Positions 37,807-50,000 of a DNA stretch of 64,000 nt are shown here, piece by piece. Under the pieces are notes generated by a model. It saw only the letters and a list, made by a program, of their open reading frames with translations, ran no database searches and had not been told where the DNA came from. Each line of letters begins with the position of its first letter. Within the stretch, counting starts at the first letter, position 1. The stretch spans positions 5,294,769 to 5,358,768 of the forward strand of contig CM059624.1 in NCBI GenBank assembly GCA_030435675.1. Reading direction: 5' to 3'. The position numbers and the translations under genes are program-made. The DNA comes from Steinernema hermaphroditum. Taxonomy: Eukaryota > Nematoda > Chromadorea > Rhabditida > Steinernematidae.

Positions 37807-39041
37807 ATGGTCTGCCAAAGGCTACTTCTGGGTAGTTTCCTGGTTTATTTTCTGAAGATAATTGTTCTTCTAGCCGTTCTGACCTTGTCGATTGCCGGAC
37901 ATGTTGCCGGCAAAGACGTCGACGTTGTGGCGCAAGGTAGCGTCGGTCTCGTGTTCCCAGCCAAAACAGCGATTTCGACTGCTGAGAAGCCTTTGACTGC
38001 TAACGTCGGCGAATTATGGTAACTCTGACTTCTTCGGACAGCAGTGAACGTTGACTTTTAGGTGCCAAGCTTATCGAGAAGCTACCGAGAAGGCGGAAGT
38101 CATTGATAACGCACGCTTTCTCCACATCACGGGTCATCAAACGCATGCAGCTGAACTCAGAAACGGCCATCAGCGCGCGTTCCTTGCTTTCCACAATGCA
38201 ACACTCACCGCCGCAGGAAAATACAAATGCGATCTCACTCTGGGAAGTGGCGACCGCGTTGGTGGAAATATGTTCATATATAGTAAGCGTGATTCCGCGA
38301 CTTTCTAAAATGGATGTCTTCAGTGCGCCCTGTGTTCCACGACTCGCGGCAAAACATCGAATTCGTAGAAGAGAGAGAGAACTTCACCGTGATCGCCAAG
38401 CCAGTGTACGTGAAGCCGCAGAACACTGCCGTCCTACGCTGTCCTGTGCTCGGATATCCGAAGCCGGACGTTGAGTGGTACAAGGGTTCAGATGTAGTTG
38501 GTAGGTATATCCAGGATTTCCTATGGAGATGTGAAAATAGATCGTATTCATGTTTTGTGTGTGGGTCTGATTTTCAACTTTTAGTACCAAGTGACAGGAT
38601 GCGGCTCAACGGCACACATCTGGAGATCCACGATGCCACCACTGACGACGAAGGAATATACCGCTGCGTGGCGTCCAACAAGTTCTCCACTCTCATCGAC
38701 GAAGGCCCCGAATTCACGTTCCAGTCCTCCCTAGAGCAGGAGCTCCGCATTTCAAGTTGGTCACTTCTTTTCCCTTACCGTACACGTTGGAATCGTTTAG
38801 GTTGGCCCGGATGGATATTCCCCTTGATACTCATCATTTTGATGATCATCCTGCTTATCCTGATCATTTATGGATGCGCTTTCTGCAAGCGGCGAATGAG
38901 CCACGCCGACAACTACGACGTCGCGAAACGAGAGTGAGTCTGAGATACCGTAATCTCCCTTGTGGCACGTGTGATTTCAGGAAGAAGCTGCGCGCAGTAG
39001 AAGAGCAGCGTCTGCACGATGAATCCGACGCCGAAGATTAG
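37807..39041 (+). CDS. Two-Ig-domain single-pass membrane protein (ZIG/basigin-like)
   Basis: Model: join(37807..38018, 38062..38282, 38324..38500, 38585..38755, 38801..38933, 38981..39041), 324 residues. A cell-surface adhesion or receptor-like protein. A hydrophobic signal segment (LKIIVLLAVLTLSIAG) precedes a first Ig-like domain (Cys in LWCQAY, partner in GKYKCDL) and a canonical I-set domain (VLRCPVLGYPKPDVEWYKG ... DDEGIYRCVASN). A membrane helix (WIFPLILIILMIILLILIIY) leads to a short charged tail ending HDESDAED. N-glycosylation sites include NATL, NFTV and NGTH. All five introns (41-84 nt) are in phase; two contain TACCGTA. The layout fits the C. elegans zig genes that keep a membrane anchor, but a basigin-like protein cannot be excluded. 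A five-codon upstream ORF (ATG at 37757) may lie in the leader, depending on which acceptor is used. Confidence 0.9.
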
Positions 39042-39149
39042 CTTCTCACTGCTTCAAGTTTTACTTCTCCAGCATTTTTTGATCTGAAACCAGGATACGC
39101 GCTACCCGATGAATTTGCCACTCCGTCTATCGTTGTTAGATTGATATGT

Positions 39150-39216
39150 AATATTTTCTAAGTTTTATTGTTGTATTAACCACAAAGATTTGTTTTTATT
39201 AATGAAATATGATGTA
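39150..39216 (+). repeat. Direct repeat copy 1 (3' UTR of the Ig gene)
   Basis: Contains AACCACAAAGATTTG then TTTTTATTAATGAAATATGA. A diverged copy with the same order lies 374 bp downstream. Confidence 0.7.
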
Positions 39217-39269
39217 TTCGTGTGATGAGTAGGTTACGGTAGATATTGCCGTCATTGACACCTCGATGC

Positions 39270-39470
39270 GGGTTGTAAACAAGAAACACGCTCAAAGTTG
39301 CACTAGAACTCTAGACCGAAACATCTGTCTGTCTACATGTGTGTCCCAGGGCAGATGTATACAGTAAATAAGGAAAACAGACATGAGTAAGCAGAGAGAT
39401 GTTTGGGTTAGACAGACTAGAGTTCTAGACGCTTAAGTGCAACTTGGAGCATGTTTGCTCTCTAGCAGCT
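39270..39470. mobile_element. Short inverted-repeat element (MITE-like) in AGAC/GTCT family
   Basis: Left end AAACAAGAAACACGCTCAAA followed by GTTGCACTAG is answered on the other strand by AGTGCAACTTGGAGCATGTT at about 39438, giving imperfect terminal inverted repeats about 150 bp apart. The interior is full of GTCTG/AGACAG words (CATCTGTCTGTCTACATGTG, GGTTAGACAGACTAGAG). There is no coding capacity. A third related end (GTGCGACTGTTCGTGTTTCG) lies at about 39936. Confidence 0.5.
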
Positions 39471-39523
39471 GCTGCTAAGTATCTGAAAAGGGATGGGCGA
39501 GAAGCGATCAAGAAGTACTCAAT

Positions 39524-39590
39524 AATATTTTCTTATCTTTTACTGTTGTACTAACCGCAAAGATTTGTTTTTATTAATAAGATGTGATGT
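39524..39590 (+). repeat. Direct repeat copy 2 of the Ig gene 3' UTR
   Basis: AACCGCAAAGATTTG then TTTTTATTAATAAGATGTGA, about 80 percent like the copy at 39150. A second GTCT/AGAC island with a similar inverted-repeat end follows it at about 39630-39970, so the whole block (3'UTR segment plus island) appears duplicated. Confidence 0.7.
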
Positions 39591-42500
39591 CATAGCGGTC
39601 ATATGGTAAGGAGTAGGAGGATGCCTGAGGGTGTCTGAGTCTACATCTGCCTGTCTCATTGGGCCTGTCTCCGCCCAGCTCTGGTGAGACCGATGATAAT
39701 ATTTGTAATGCAGGGTATACCAAAAAGGGCGTCCAGTAGACAAAAGTTTAGAGTGTCTGGAAAGCCATTTTCAAGACCATTCAATTGTGGGACTGGTCGG
39801 CTGTTTTTCGCTCTTTTCATTCTCGGACCGGTCTCACGATTGAATTCCTTCGAAAATCATTTTCTAGACTTCTGTTTAGATCCATTTTTTGCAGACCCCG
39901 TTGATGTAGACAGACGCTGGGTTTCAGACACTTGAGTGCGACTGTTCGTGTTTCGTTTCTTGCTGTGACATATGGAATACAAGAAGCCATAAGAGCTGGG
40001 TTCTCGGTCCTGGCCTTTGCGAAGTGTTCCTCAGAGCTCAGAATGGGTGCATGTCACACGCCTTACAACCAATAAAAATGAGCCTAACGACATGCTATTG
40101 AAAATCATAGGCATAAAAGAAGTCGATCTTTAGTCTATATGGTTAAGCTGACATCCGAGGAGTGACGGCATCGGCTGGATTCGAGCGAAGACGGCGACGT
40201 TTTCGTGTGTATAATGGGCACCACGGAAATTGAATTAGTTTACTTCTGAGCGTTGTTTTCGCTCTACATGTCAAAAGACGAAGATCACTGGCATCGCAAC
40301 ATCTGAAGCCACCGTCCGCCTCGTTTGTTTTGTCTGGAGACATGTTTATCCATGGCGCTGTGGAATTGTATCTCCACGAGAGTGCGCATCGTTTGTTGTT
40401 GAATATAAATTGCTTCTATTTTTAATCAGGATTTACTCGAAAACCGATGTTTTTGGAAATGTCGATAAATTTTAGATATGACTGGTATAGAGGCTCATTA
40501 TAATAGTTTTTGACATGTACCTTGCAGGAAATCTTTCAAATGTCGAGTCGCATTGTGGCGAGAGATCTTGACGATTTCTCGTGGCGACGAACTGAATCAT
40601 TTTTTTGTGGAAAATATGGAGTATGTTTGCTTTCCAAAGAATACTAGGCGGTCGTTTTTCTAAATTGTGTACTGTAGGTTTGCTTGCTTCACCAAGCGAC
40701 CCTATCCATGTTTCTGGGAATACCTCTTTTGAGTTAAAGGAATGAGTTAGCATTGAATCACTTCTAAACTCAACCATTCAGGAACAAAAAAAGGAAGATT
40801 AATGCTTTTTTATGATTGATCATGTCCTTGCTGAGGCAAAAAATCGGAATCCTATCACATACGCTTCCAGCAAATATGGATATTTTTCAAGAACTTTCGC
40901 TTCCATTTGAACGCTAAACTCACTTCCATTTTTGGGTTTGTAGCATCTCATCATAGCGTGTATCCAGGCAAACAAAATCACGTGTTTATATACATGCAAA
41001 TGCATATAATCTTCCATATGGCGACCTTCTTATCCTATGAGTCAGAACAAAAAGGCGTCACCGAGACGGGACAGATTTATTATTGCATCAAGTTGATTAC
41101 CATTTGGGGCGTGCGTGGCACATGTTTTTGAGTGACGCGAGGGCTCTTAGTGAGGTTTCGATGTTTGTGTCTTTTGGTATAACAGTCATTTTGGATAGGA
41201 TTCATCCCTTAAGTCATGCCAAAAATGCTCTACTCCAGTTTATAGCAAAATCGCCCCTCACTCTTTATTCAAATTGCTCGAATGGTGCATTCAAGATCCT
41301 TAGAAGCTAGGAACCTGTTTTGCCTGCTTGTGACGTGAATGAAAAGGGACATTAATGCCATTGAAAGAAAGCAGAGTTGTGAGAATCTCATCAATCATGG
41401 CCATTACATCCATTGACTTATGTCCCTAAAAGATTCATTTGACCCCGATTCCTAGATGCCAGTGCGTCCAGTGCTTGATGTTCTCGGAGCACCTGGCTTT
41501 GTTTGTCAATAAATCGCGAACATGTGGTGAAGGAGGTGAATTTATATGTTGCCTGGAACGGATATTTCTGTTAATGTGACTCTACGAATGCATAGTTCTT
41601 CCTAGAAGGTTGGCAGGTGGAGATCGGGCTTTAGATCTGTTGTTTGGTTCTACGAACATGTGTTTCCGTTTTTACGTTATCGAAACACAAACTTCCAAGC
41701 TTAGTTCGCACCTCTAACGTGAAAAACGTGATTAAAAAGATTTAAAACAGGATCCAAAACGCGAAGATTTAGAGATTAGAAAACATGGAAACATGATGAG
41801 CCATTGTTTATTTCAAGCCTCTGATATGTTTTCTGCACTCTTTTCATGTTTTCCCGCATTCTTCGAATCTACGTCTATTTTGAGATTGCTGGCAATGGAG
41901 TGGGTGGTTCTATTGACATTCGCAGTTGCTTCGTATTGATCGCTCTTTTTAAAAATTATGTCTAATATTACAGTTTACGTCTTTAATGAACCACTTAGAA
42001 TTCGGGTCATCCCGCGTGATTTCTTTCAATAAAAAAAAGTAAAAGAAAGGGTGAAAAAGTGCCTTCACGCCTGTGTCCAAGTCTTTATATCGTTATGCGC
42101 ATCTCATAGGCAATTGAATCAAAAAATAAGATAATTACTTCGGCTAATTTCGCTCTGTACATGTACGATGTTTCCAGAGTTGGGTTAGCAAAGGGGGAGG
42201 ACCCTTCCCGTGTTTACATCCTTATCTGTCATCTACAGCTGCATCATGTCGTTGAAAGTACTATCCATCAACAGTCTGATTATGTTTTCGCAGGGAGATA
42301 CGGTGTAAATTGTTTGCAAAGCGGGATTGAGAACAAGAGCACCATCAAACTCGAATCGAAATTCGATTTGATGTGTGCGAGTCTAAGAAGCAACAGTATT
42401 TCGATCTGACTTCACAGATTTCTGGGATTTTGTAATTACAAAACGTGCACACTTTTATCTTTTATGATCTTTTAATATTTGATCAAACGTTTTAAAGATG

Positions 42501-42813
42501 GACCTAGAGTCTATACCGTATAATTACCAATCAAATGTGTAGCTTCCTGTGTGTTTCGCTCCGCTTGGCTTCTTGCCGCTCCGCTCAGTCCTGGCTAAGC
42601 CGCTGGAAGCCATCAGAACTTCTGTCTTTTTGGTTAGCGGTGAGCCTACGGCTTACGGATGTTCCAATTCCCTCTGGAAGCCGGGAGACTCACAACTGCC
42701 ATAGAGTTTGGTGTCTGACCAACCCTTCCTCTGCCGCACGAAGATGAAAGCACCTTGTAGTATTCCAGCAACCCTTGGTTCCTCTGTCATCTCTCCAGTG
42801 TATTTTGTTCCTA

Positions 42814-43350
42814 ATGGTCGCGTTGTTTGTAGCCTCCACTCTGGAATCGAAATGGACCACTTGTGGCGATCCACAGGGCGGTTTGTCATATTCCGAACCT
42901 CGAGTTCGTCACTTCAGTCTTCGCCTCGTTGATCTTCAGTCCATTCAAGATTCGTCGTTGAGTTCGTTTGTCATTTCCTGGAGTTCCAACAAAACAGAAA
43001 ACAACCTTTGGTCCTGTAACGAACAAGTTCGAGAGTATGTTTTTGACACATCCTCTGCGCAGTATGAGTCAGTTCTTGCCATGGCCTTCAATTCTACATA
43101 TTCATCCACTCCCACCTCCTACGAGCGTGTGTTTTCGCTTATTATTTTCCTCAACGATTCCAAGACACCTGTTGCCCAGTCTTCCATCACTCATATCTTG
43201 GGTTTGCGATTAGAGTGTCTTTCGAATGCACTTGGGATGTCATCCACCTTGACACCTTTTCAAGGACTCCACCGTTTTGACGTTGTTGGGCAGCTGCTTG
43301 GACGTGGAGGAGGGACTATTTTAATCAAGTTTTCGATAAATGCCCTATAA
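42814..43350 (+). CDS. Candidate secreted orphan protein (single exon, low confidence)
   Basis: A 178-codon open frame with ATG 15 nt after a CTCTCCAG acceptor-like site. The frame stays open further 5' but has no other ATG. The start MVALFVASTLES is weakly signal-like. The body has four cysteines and three N-glycosylation sequons (NKTE, NSTY, NDSK), and alternates hydrophobic and polar residues as in beta-rich extracellular proteins (FSLRLVDLQSIQDSSLSSFV, ERVFSLIIFLNDSKT). I do not recognise a family. No downstream exons were found. It could be a lineage-restricted secreted protein, a remnant, or chance. Confidence 0.35.
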   Translation: MVALFVASTLESKWTTCGDPQGGLSYSEPRVRHFSLRLVDLQSIQDSSLSSFVISWSSNKTENNLWSCNEQVREYVFDTSSAQYESVLAMAFNSTYSSTPTSYERVFSLIIFLNDSKTPVAQSSITHILGLRLECLSNALGMSSTLTPFQGLHRFDVVGQLLGRGGGTILIKFSINAL

Positions 43351-43769
43351 ATCTCCGCAGAAACCTTTCGATGATATACTGATATCAGTGTTTGTTTATT
43401 TAAAAAGGACTCCCCTCGTCCTCGTTGTGTTGTTTTCGTAATCCTCGATTCAGTGCCCAATTCTGAAGGGTTTCCTGTTTTCGGTTTTTGGTCGATTAGC
43501 TTGTTGTGGCGCTTCCGCTTCCGCAATTCCAGATTTTGGCCCACACATCACTTAGCCATTGTTGCTTTTCTGCTTTGATGGCTTTTGATGCGGCGCGGAT
43601 TATTATTTTGTACAAGCGTTTACGTCAGCAGTAATACGTTATCCCATAGGCATTATCCTCCTCTTCACATTGAAGAGTAATTCATTCTTTTGAAGAATCG
43701 AAGACGGGTACGGTAGTAATGAAGTCTTTATCAATCGAGTAAGGGAAACAACACTTTGACCATAGTGTT

Positions 43770-44030
43770 GCACTTTTTATGCTTTTCACCAAACTTCACA
43801 AGTATTACCGGTGAAATTTCATTCCAGACTTTTTCGATGGTCCTTTTCTGGGTCATATTGTCGATTCTCGTACAGTACACACAAACAAGCCCCAAACATT
43901 TTCGATGAGATCTGGACTGCAAGTCGGCAAAATGTCGTCGATCAGAACGTCGATGTTCTTGGCCTGCAACCACTGGTTTGTGCTCTGCGAAGAGAGCGTT
44001 TGTGTGTCTTTTGCATGTATACACAGAGCA
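43770..44030 (-). pseudogene. Degenerate Tc1/mariner-type transposase fragment
   Basis: On the minus strand, broken by frame changes, three segments match the C-terminal third of Tc1-like DDE transposases in the right order: TNALFAEHKP then WLQAKNIDVL, CSPDLIENVWGLF (the family's SPDLNPIENLWG with two residues missing) and KVWNEISPVIL. No intact reading frame, upstream catalytic part or terminal repeats were found. A dead DNA-transposon relic. Confidence 0.65.
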
Positions 44031-47000
44031 CATCTTTTCGATCATTCGAGAAGCGGTCGCTTCCACCAGACAAAACAGGGACACGGACCGGTGTCGAACC
44101 GATCCCTACCGATTACAAATTAGACACGTTCCTCACAGACAATTGCAACACACCAGTTCACTCCCACTATGCCAGAAGTATGTAGTCGTCATTTTCAGTC
44201 AATATTTTTTTGACGCAATTAAAACCAAAACCATCAGATTATCGGGCCGTAGGGATCAGCTGGAAGAAGTGCAGGCAAGCTGACATTGAGCGCTCTAAAA
44301 AACGGCAAACCAGTTAAATGAAAAAATTTCCTCAAAATCCTGATAAGATCTTCATTTGTGTCCCCGGTCGATGGGTCGTCCACTCGATCTCTCTGAGGTT
44401 CCCCGAAAGGTCGTGCCTCTATTTGAACGTCGAAGGAAGAAGAACGCCTGCGTCAACGGTGTGATATCTGCTCTCTTTGTGCCATAATAGGTGTGTCGCA
44501 TGCTCTAGTGCCGTTGACCAAAAAGATTAAACTCGTAAACTCGCTTATAGGATTAGTCGTTTTCCAGTGTGGATCGGCCGATCCATCTCATCAAGATGAA
44601 TTGGTTATGTGCATCATACTCAATGGCCACAGTTCGCGACCAGGACCTTTTACAAAAGTTATTATTAGATGCAGATTTCTGGTTGGAAGTGCACGAAAAC
44701 ATCGCTACCGCTGCTCCGCTTTGTACAAACTTTCCCTTTTGAATTCGCTTCCTATAATTGAAGTGAACTTTTTCCGCACTTAGCTGAATTTAAATTTTTC
44801 AGTTGAGCCTATGAACAATACTCTTCCGTGCTAGGTTCGTAATAAGACGCGTTTGACGTGGAATGGTCTCTAAGCCAAGTGCAAAATAATTATTTGAAAA
44901 GGTTCCTTGTTTTTGGAAAATTGGAGAGAGTTATCTCCATTTTAGGGCGCTATTTCACGATAAGTGAATGGGCTGAACAACGATATACGGTGACCATCGC
45001 ACCTAGCAGCTAAACTATCTACTTTGCCTTCGTTTGCAACAACATCTGCTATACAGAAAGCGGTTGGAATTGCTTATGGTTTTATATTGCTTATTGTTTT
45101 ACAGAAGGGCACAAAAAGAAGCAGATAATGTGAGCCAGAAATTTCATTTTTGTCGCACCATGTCGCCTAGTGAGGGCAGCAATTGGCAGATTAGCCTGCC
45201 ATTATGGGAAGGTCTCCAAACAAACGTGATCGCCGCGCTTGATAAGTCGTTTCAGGACCACGTGACTACGTTAATGTCCTTTTATTTTCCTCGACCCCTT
45301 ACCTTTTCAAGGAAGTCCTTGTGAACACGTACATCAGGATTTCCGTTCCGTCATCGAATAGTGCGAAACAATTACTGGAAAGGTTCCTTGTTTGTATAAA
45401 CTCACTTATGCATGCAGAATATATGAGTAGCTTTTCTGGGTGTTAGGGAAGTGATACATGTTTTCCGATGTTTAGTACATCAGAATATATTAGAATCGAT
45501 GTGTGGTTCAAAGCTCAAGAAGAGCTTGTTTTCTATTTTTAGGACCCTAAAAATATGTATCTTGAACAGGCTTAAGGGGAAAATGACTAAACCGATCTTT
45601 AGTGTTGTTATTATTGCATTTTTGAAGGCACAAGGAATAGCGTGCCGTGCATATAACATCCCATAAGTTTGTGCACAACTTATGACATCGAAACACAAGC
45701 TTGCTACTTAACATACGAGCCAAAAATAACCATGTGCCTCATCTCTTTGGACATCACTTCCTTTCCCTTTTTGTGCTTCCTTTTCTAGTCGACAACAAAA
45801 ATTGTAGGCTTCCTGTGATGCCGAAAGCTGCACTGAAATCTTTCTAGCGAAGAAATGTTTTTAATCATGAAACAGTAATAACTCTTTCAGTGATTTCTTT
45901 CCTTTTTTGAACACACAAGCGCTTTACTATGATTCACGTAAACATCCCTTAAACAGGGATATGCTTGAGCAAGCAGTGCAATGCAGTTACCCTTTTTTCT
46001 TGTTTGCGCATCATTATCAATGCAAATTACACTATTTTTAGATTGTTGTTTGTTCTATCGCTGCTGGGACATTTGCGCCCCCGCAATGCGGTCCCGACAC
46101 GCGCCCCGGAAACAGTTTATTGCAGTGGTGGAATCTTTAACGTAAAACGCTCTAACAGGCTAGTATGTGGTAACTGTTATCGCTGTTAGCCACAACATTG
46201 CATTGTTTGCGTTTGGAATGGACTAATTCAAAAAGATCAAAAACTTCGAAGGTTCGCCACAGTATCTTCTAGAAATAGTCTGAGCGACATGATAATCTCT
46301 AAAAAAGAAGTCCTTCCATTCCCATCAAAGGAAAAAGAAGCCGACGAAGCAAATACGGGCCAAAGACTAAAGTAGAACAAAAAAGGAAAGTGGACTAGAC
46401 GATGAATCATGCGAGTACGTGCCCATTATGTGAACAAAATTTAATAATATAATATAAGAAAAATTTTACAAAAACATCAAAGGATTGTTTGGTTCGGTTA
46501 TCTGGATGTTGTTGTCAGTGATTAGGGCGCCCAACAAAATCTGTCATCAAATAATTAACTGAAACGAAAATGTTGTGCAAGTGCAAAGTGATTAACCTCA
46601 ATTCTTGTTTTTTTTGCGGACAGAGGATAGCATTTATAGGATAACTTAAGTGAACTTACAATTAGTTTCAGATACCGTATATTTTTCCGTCTTTTAAATC
46701 ATAGTGGATATAGAGCGATATCTTGCTTGCGGTAGTTAGAAAAATTTAACTATTATAAAAACACGAGTAGAAGAGAGATCGATCGGAGTAACATTTTGTT
46801 CACCAGCTTCTGGCGCGTCGAATGAGCCCAGACCCGCTCCGATTGGATAAGTGTGCAGAAAACGCAGGAACTACGGTCGTGTCCGTCATGGTAGTCGTTT
46901 CGGGACCGGCAGACCGAGAATTAGACAACAAAACTGTGTGGATCCTATGGTCTGTTTCTTGAAAACTACTGGGAATTTTGAGAAACTCATTTCAGCATGA

Positions 47001-50000
47001 TGTTGGGCAGCCTCTAAGAGGAGGGACTAAAAGGTTTTCTGGACGAACCGCGAACTCTGCCTTGCGCTTCAAGGCAAAGTTTACACGACGTTTTTTCTCT
47101 ATTTTTTGCTATTTCTCGGAAACTATTATGTTTTCTGAGAAACCGACTTCACTATCGTTTTCAGCGACCCCGAAAACAGGGGTAAACAAATTTTCAGAAG
47201 ATTTGAAGAGGTTTTTTTATCCATGACCGGGTTCCTTTAAGTTTTAATTTTTAGTTTAGTTTTTAACTTTTAAACCGTGGAGGTTGTTGAGTGATCTCTT
47301 AGCTGGCTGTGCTATAAAAGCTATGGGGGATTTTCTACGCATGAGATGTATGTTTGATATACATCAAGAGGGTGATACGTGCTAATTGTTAATTTCCTAA
47401 AGGAATATAATATATAAACACAGCATTGTTTTTAATCATAATTTCTTCAGTGGTCAGCTGCTTTTCTACGCGTTCATTTCTTTGTTTTTCATCTTGTGTT
47501 ATTCCTATGTTTTGCGTCACATATGTGGAAGACGGCACTATTTTCGTGTTTCACCGAGACTTTCACCATTATTTGTACACCGAAAACCTTACAAATTTAT
47601 CGTTCCTTTTTGATGTATCCGTCTTCGGCTATAAGCTGTCCGTCATTGAACAGACGACACGTCACAGTGATAAATACGGAAAATACATTTCGGATTTTTC
47701 ATCACAAATACATCACCATTATCGGATCACCGTTTTATCTTGACTTACTATATAATATAGGCTCTGCTTTTATGACATGTAGTCTTTCAATGAGACTCGA
47801 TGAGGAATCTATAAGCTCCGTTCATTCACGGTCCGTTTTAGACCGTAATCAAATGCAACCATTGAGTCTCACTTTAGAGATTCCTTTATTCACCTGAATC
47901 CATAGTCCAGAAGAAGGGCTCTATTTTCTGCCTCCTATTGAATAGAAGACGTGCAAAATAGAGCCACCCGCCTTGATGCCTCTCAGACGTGACCAATTAA
48001 AAAGTGAAGTTTTCTAGCAAGTCCAATTACTCGCCTTAATTTCGATTTTTTTGATCCCCCTTTGTTCTCGGTACATTCCCTCCTTGGCTCGTCAAAAGCT
48101 GCAGATTTCGCGGCGGAAGTGGAGTGTGCGTGCTTCCGGTTCGTTCCGGAGACAAACACTCAAAGAGCTCCAAAAATTTAGACTCTCAACTTTGGAGAAG
48201 TTCGTTTTTTGTGCGTAAACATGATTTAGCATTCAAGAAACATGTGTATTTCTAGGACAGTCTGATGGCGTCTACACACATCCAAATGCATTTCCTTCCG
48301 GAATGGAGGTGCCCCGCCGAGGACAGGCCCTAGTCATAGTCATTCACCCCCAGTGAACTTCCCCTTCCTCTTATCCAATTAGCCCTAATCTTTGTCCCCA
48401 AAAGCCGCGCGTCATCAGAACTACATAAAAATTTAATGACCCTTTTTCAATTAAACTTTTTTTTGGAAACATGGCTCGTTTTTTTAAACCTTTCCCATCC
48501 CATTTCCCGTTTGAGTGTCGTCGACAGAGTCCAGGTGCCGTTGGACTACTATGGAATGTGAAGAGTGTGTAGCGTTCTTTCCCATTTACATTGCAAATGA
48601 GGCGCTCGTGTTCGCAGTGTCCTTTTGCCAATTACCCGGCTTCGTGTGACCTTTTAAAGGCGGTTTTTGGCTTTGTCTTGTGATTTAGTGCTTTGAGAAA
48701 ACTTCGGGATTTCTCTGCTCTTGAGAAATTGAATGAAGTTGTCTGCTCTTCTTTGCCAAAGCGCTGTTTCGGTTGTATTACTTAGCCTCTGCTGATATAA
48801 GACAAGTTGTTCGGGTTGCCTATTTTCATGGGGACGAAAGAGAAGTCCTTGCCCGTTGACTGCACTAGAGCTGACGTATCCGTGTATTCAGGCTTCGCAC
48901 ATTGTCAGGACATCAATTCACAATTAGTGTTGGCGATGCTTGAATGCAAAGAAGTGCACAAATTCCCTGTAGACACAGGCCAATAATAAACAATAGGGTG
49001 CACTCGCTAAAAATGTCTTTGCGCAGCGTGAACGAATCCTATTATTTGACTTGATATTATTTTGTATGTTACTTACCCGTCTTTCAATTGGAAATTGTAT
49101 TTTGCACCCACTACTCATTCTATAATTGTCAAATGCATATAAACTAGAAGTGTTCCAACAATCTCATATTAAACCTCTGTTCATTCACCCCTTTCCAGGA
49201 CAGTTCCAGCTCATACTATGTTGATCCTGAAGCAAAAAAAGCCTAACTGACCGTTTAAATGTTGACGTTTCGAATATGAGAGGAGCGTCAACAAAAATTC
49301 GTTGACAAATAAAATGCATTCATACGTACCTCAACGCAACCGAACGGGGTACGTAACTTTACTTTTTCTTTACCTTACTCCTGAATCATTGGTATTCGCT
49401 GTGCAGAGTGTGACATTCACAGCTGACACCCACATAGCGACTCTACAAGCTCATTTCTACGTGAAAAAATAGAGGCCAATCGTTGAAAAAATAACCATTA
49501 GATTCCCAAAAAGTACGACTGCTTGAGGCCGCATATTTCCAATTTGACCTCCGCAAAGGTTCCATTTGAGCTGAGAGATTCCTGTTTGCTGCACATACAG
49601 CCAGTTAATGTTTGTTACAATACTTTTTGTTAAGTCATTTATGCAATGTTTATGCAATTATTTGACCTCTCTCGACGCGATTATTATAGAGCGATAATTA
49701 TTATAGAACCCATCTTGCGGTACCGAGTTTCTTCACGAAGTCGTCATACCATCTTATCCCCGGCCTTCCGACCTCGTTTCTTTTTTTTCTACATAGAATA
49801 AATTCTTTTCCTTTCTTTCATAATTCCCTCTTCTCCGTTTATGGTGTGGCTATCTACAGTGCTTCTACGGTTCCACCTACTGTAATCTTTTAACAACACA
49901 TGCACACTTCTATATTTTCTCTGTTTTCGCTTCTTCCAAGTCTTCTTCTTCAGTCGCCCTTTCGATCACTCTCCTCCCATCCCATGCTGCGTTGTTCTTA

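Larger units (their letters stand above)
39042..42813. other. Gene-poor region with duplicated 3'UTR/MITE block
   Basis: Holds the tandem duplication at 39150-39970 described separately. The remaining 2.8 kb is A/T-rich with no supportable gene; short frames lack coding character. Confidence 0.5.
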
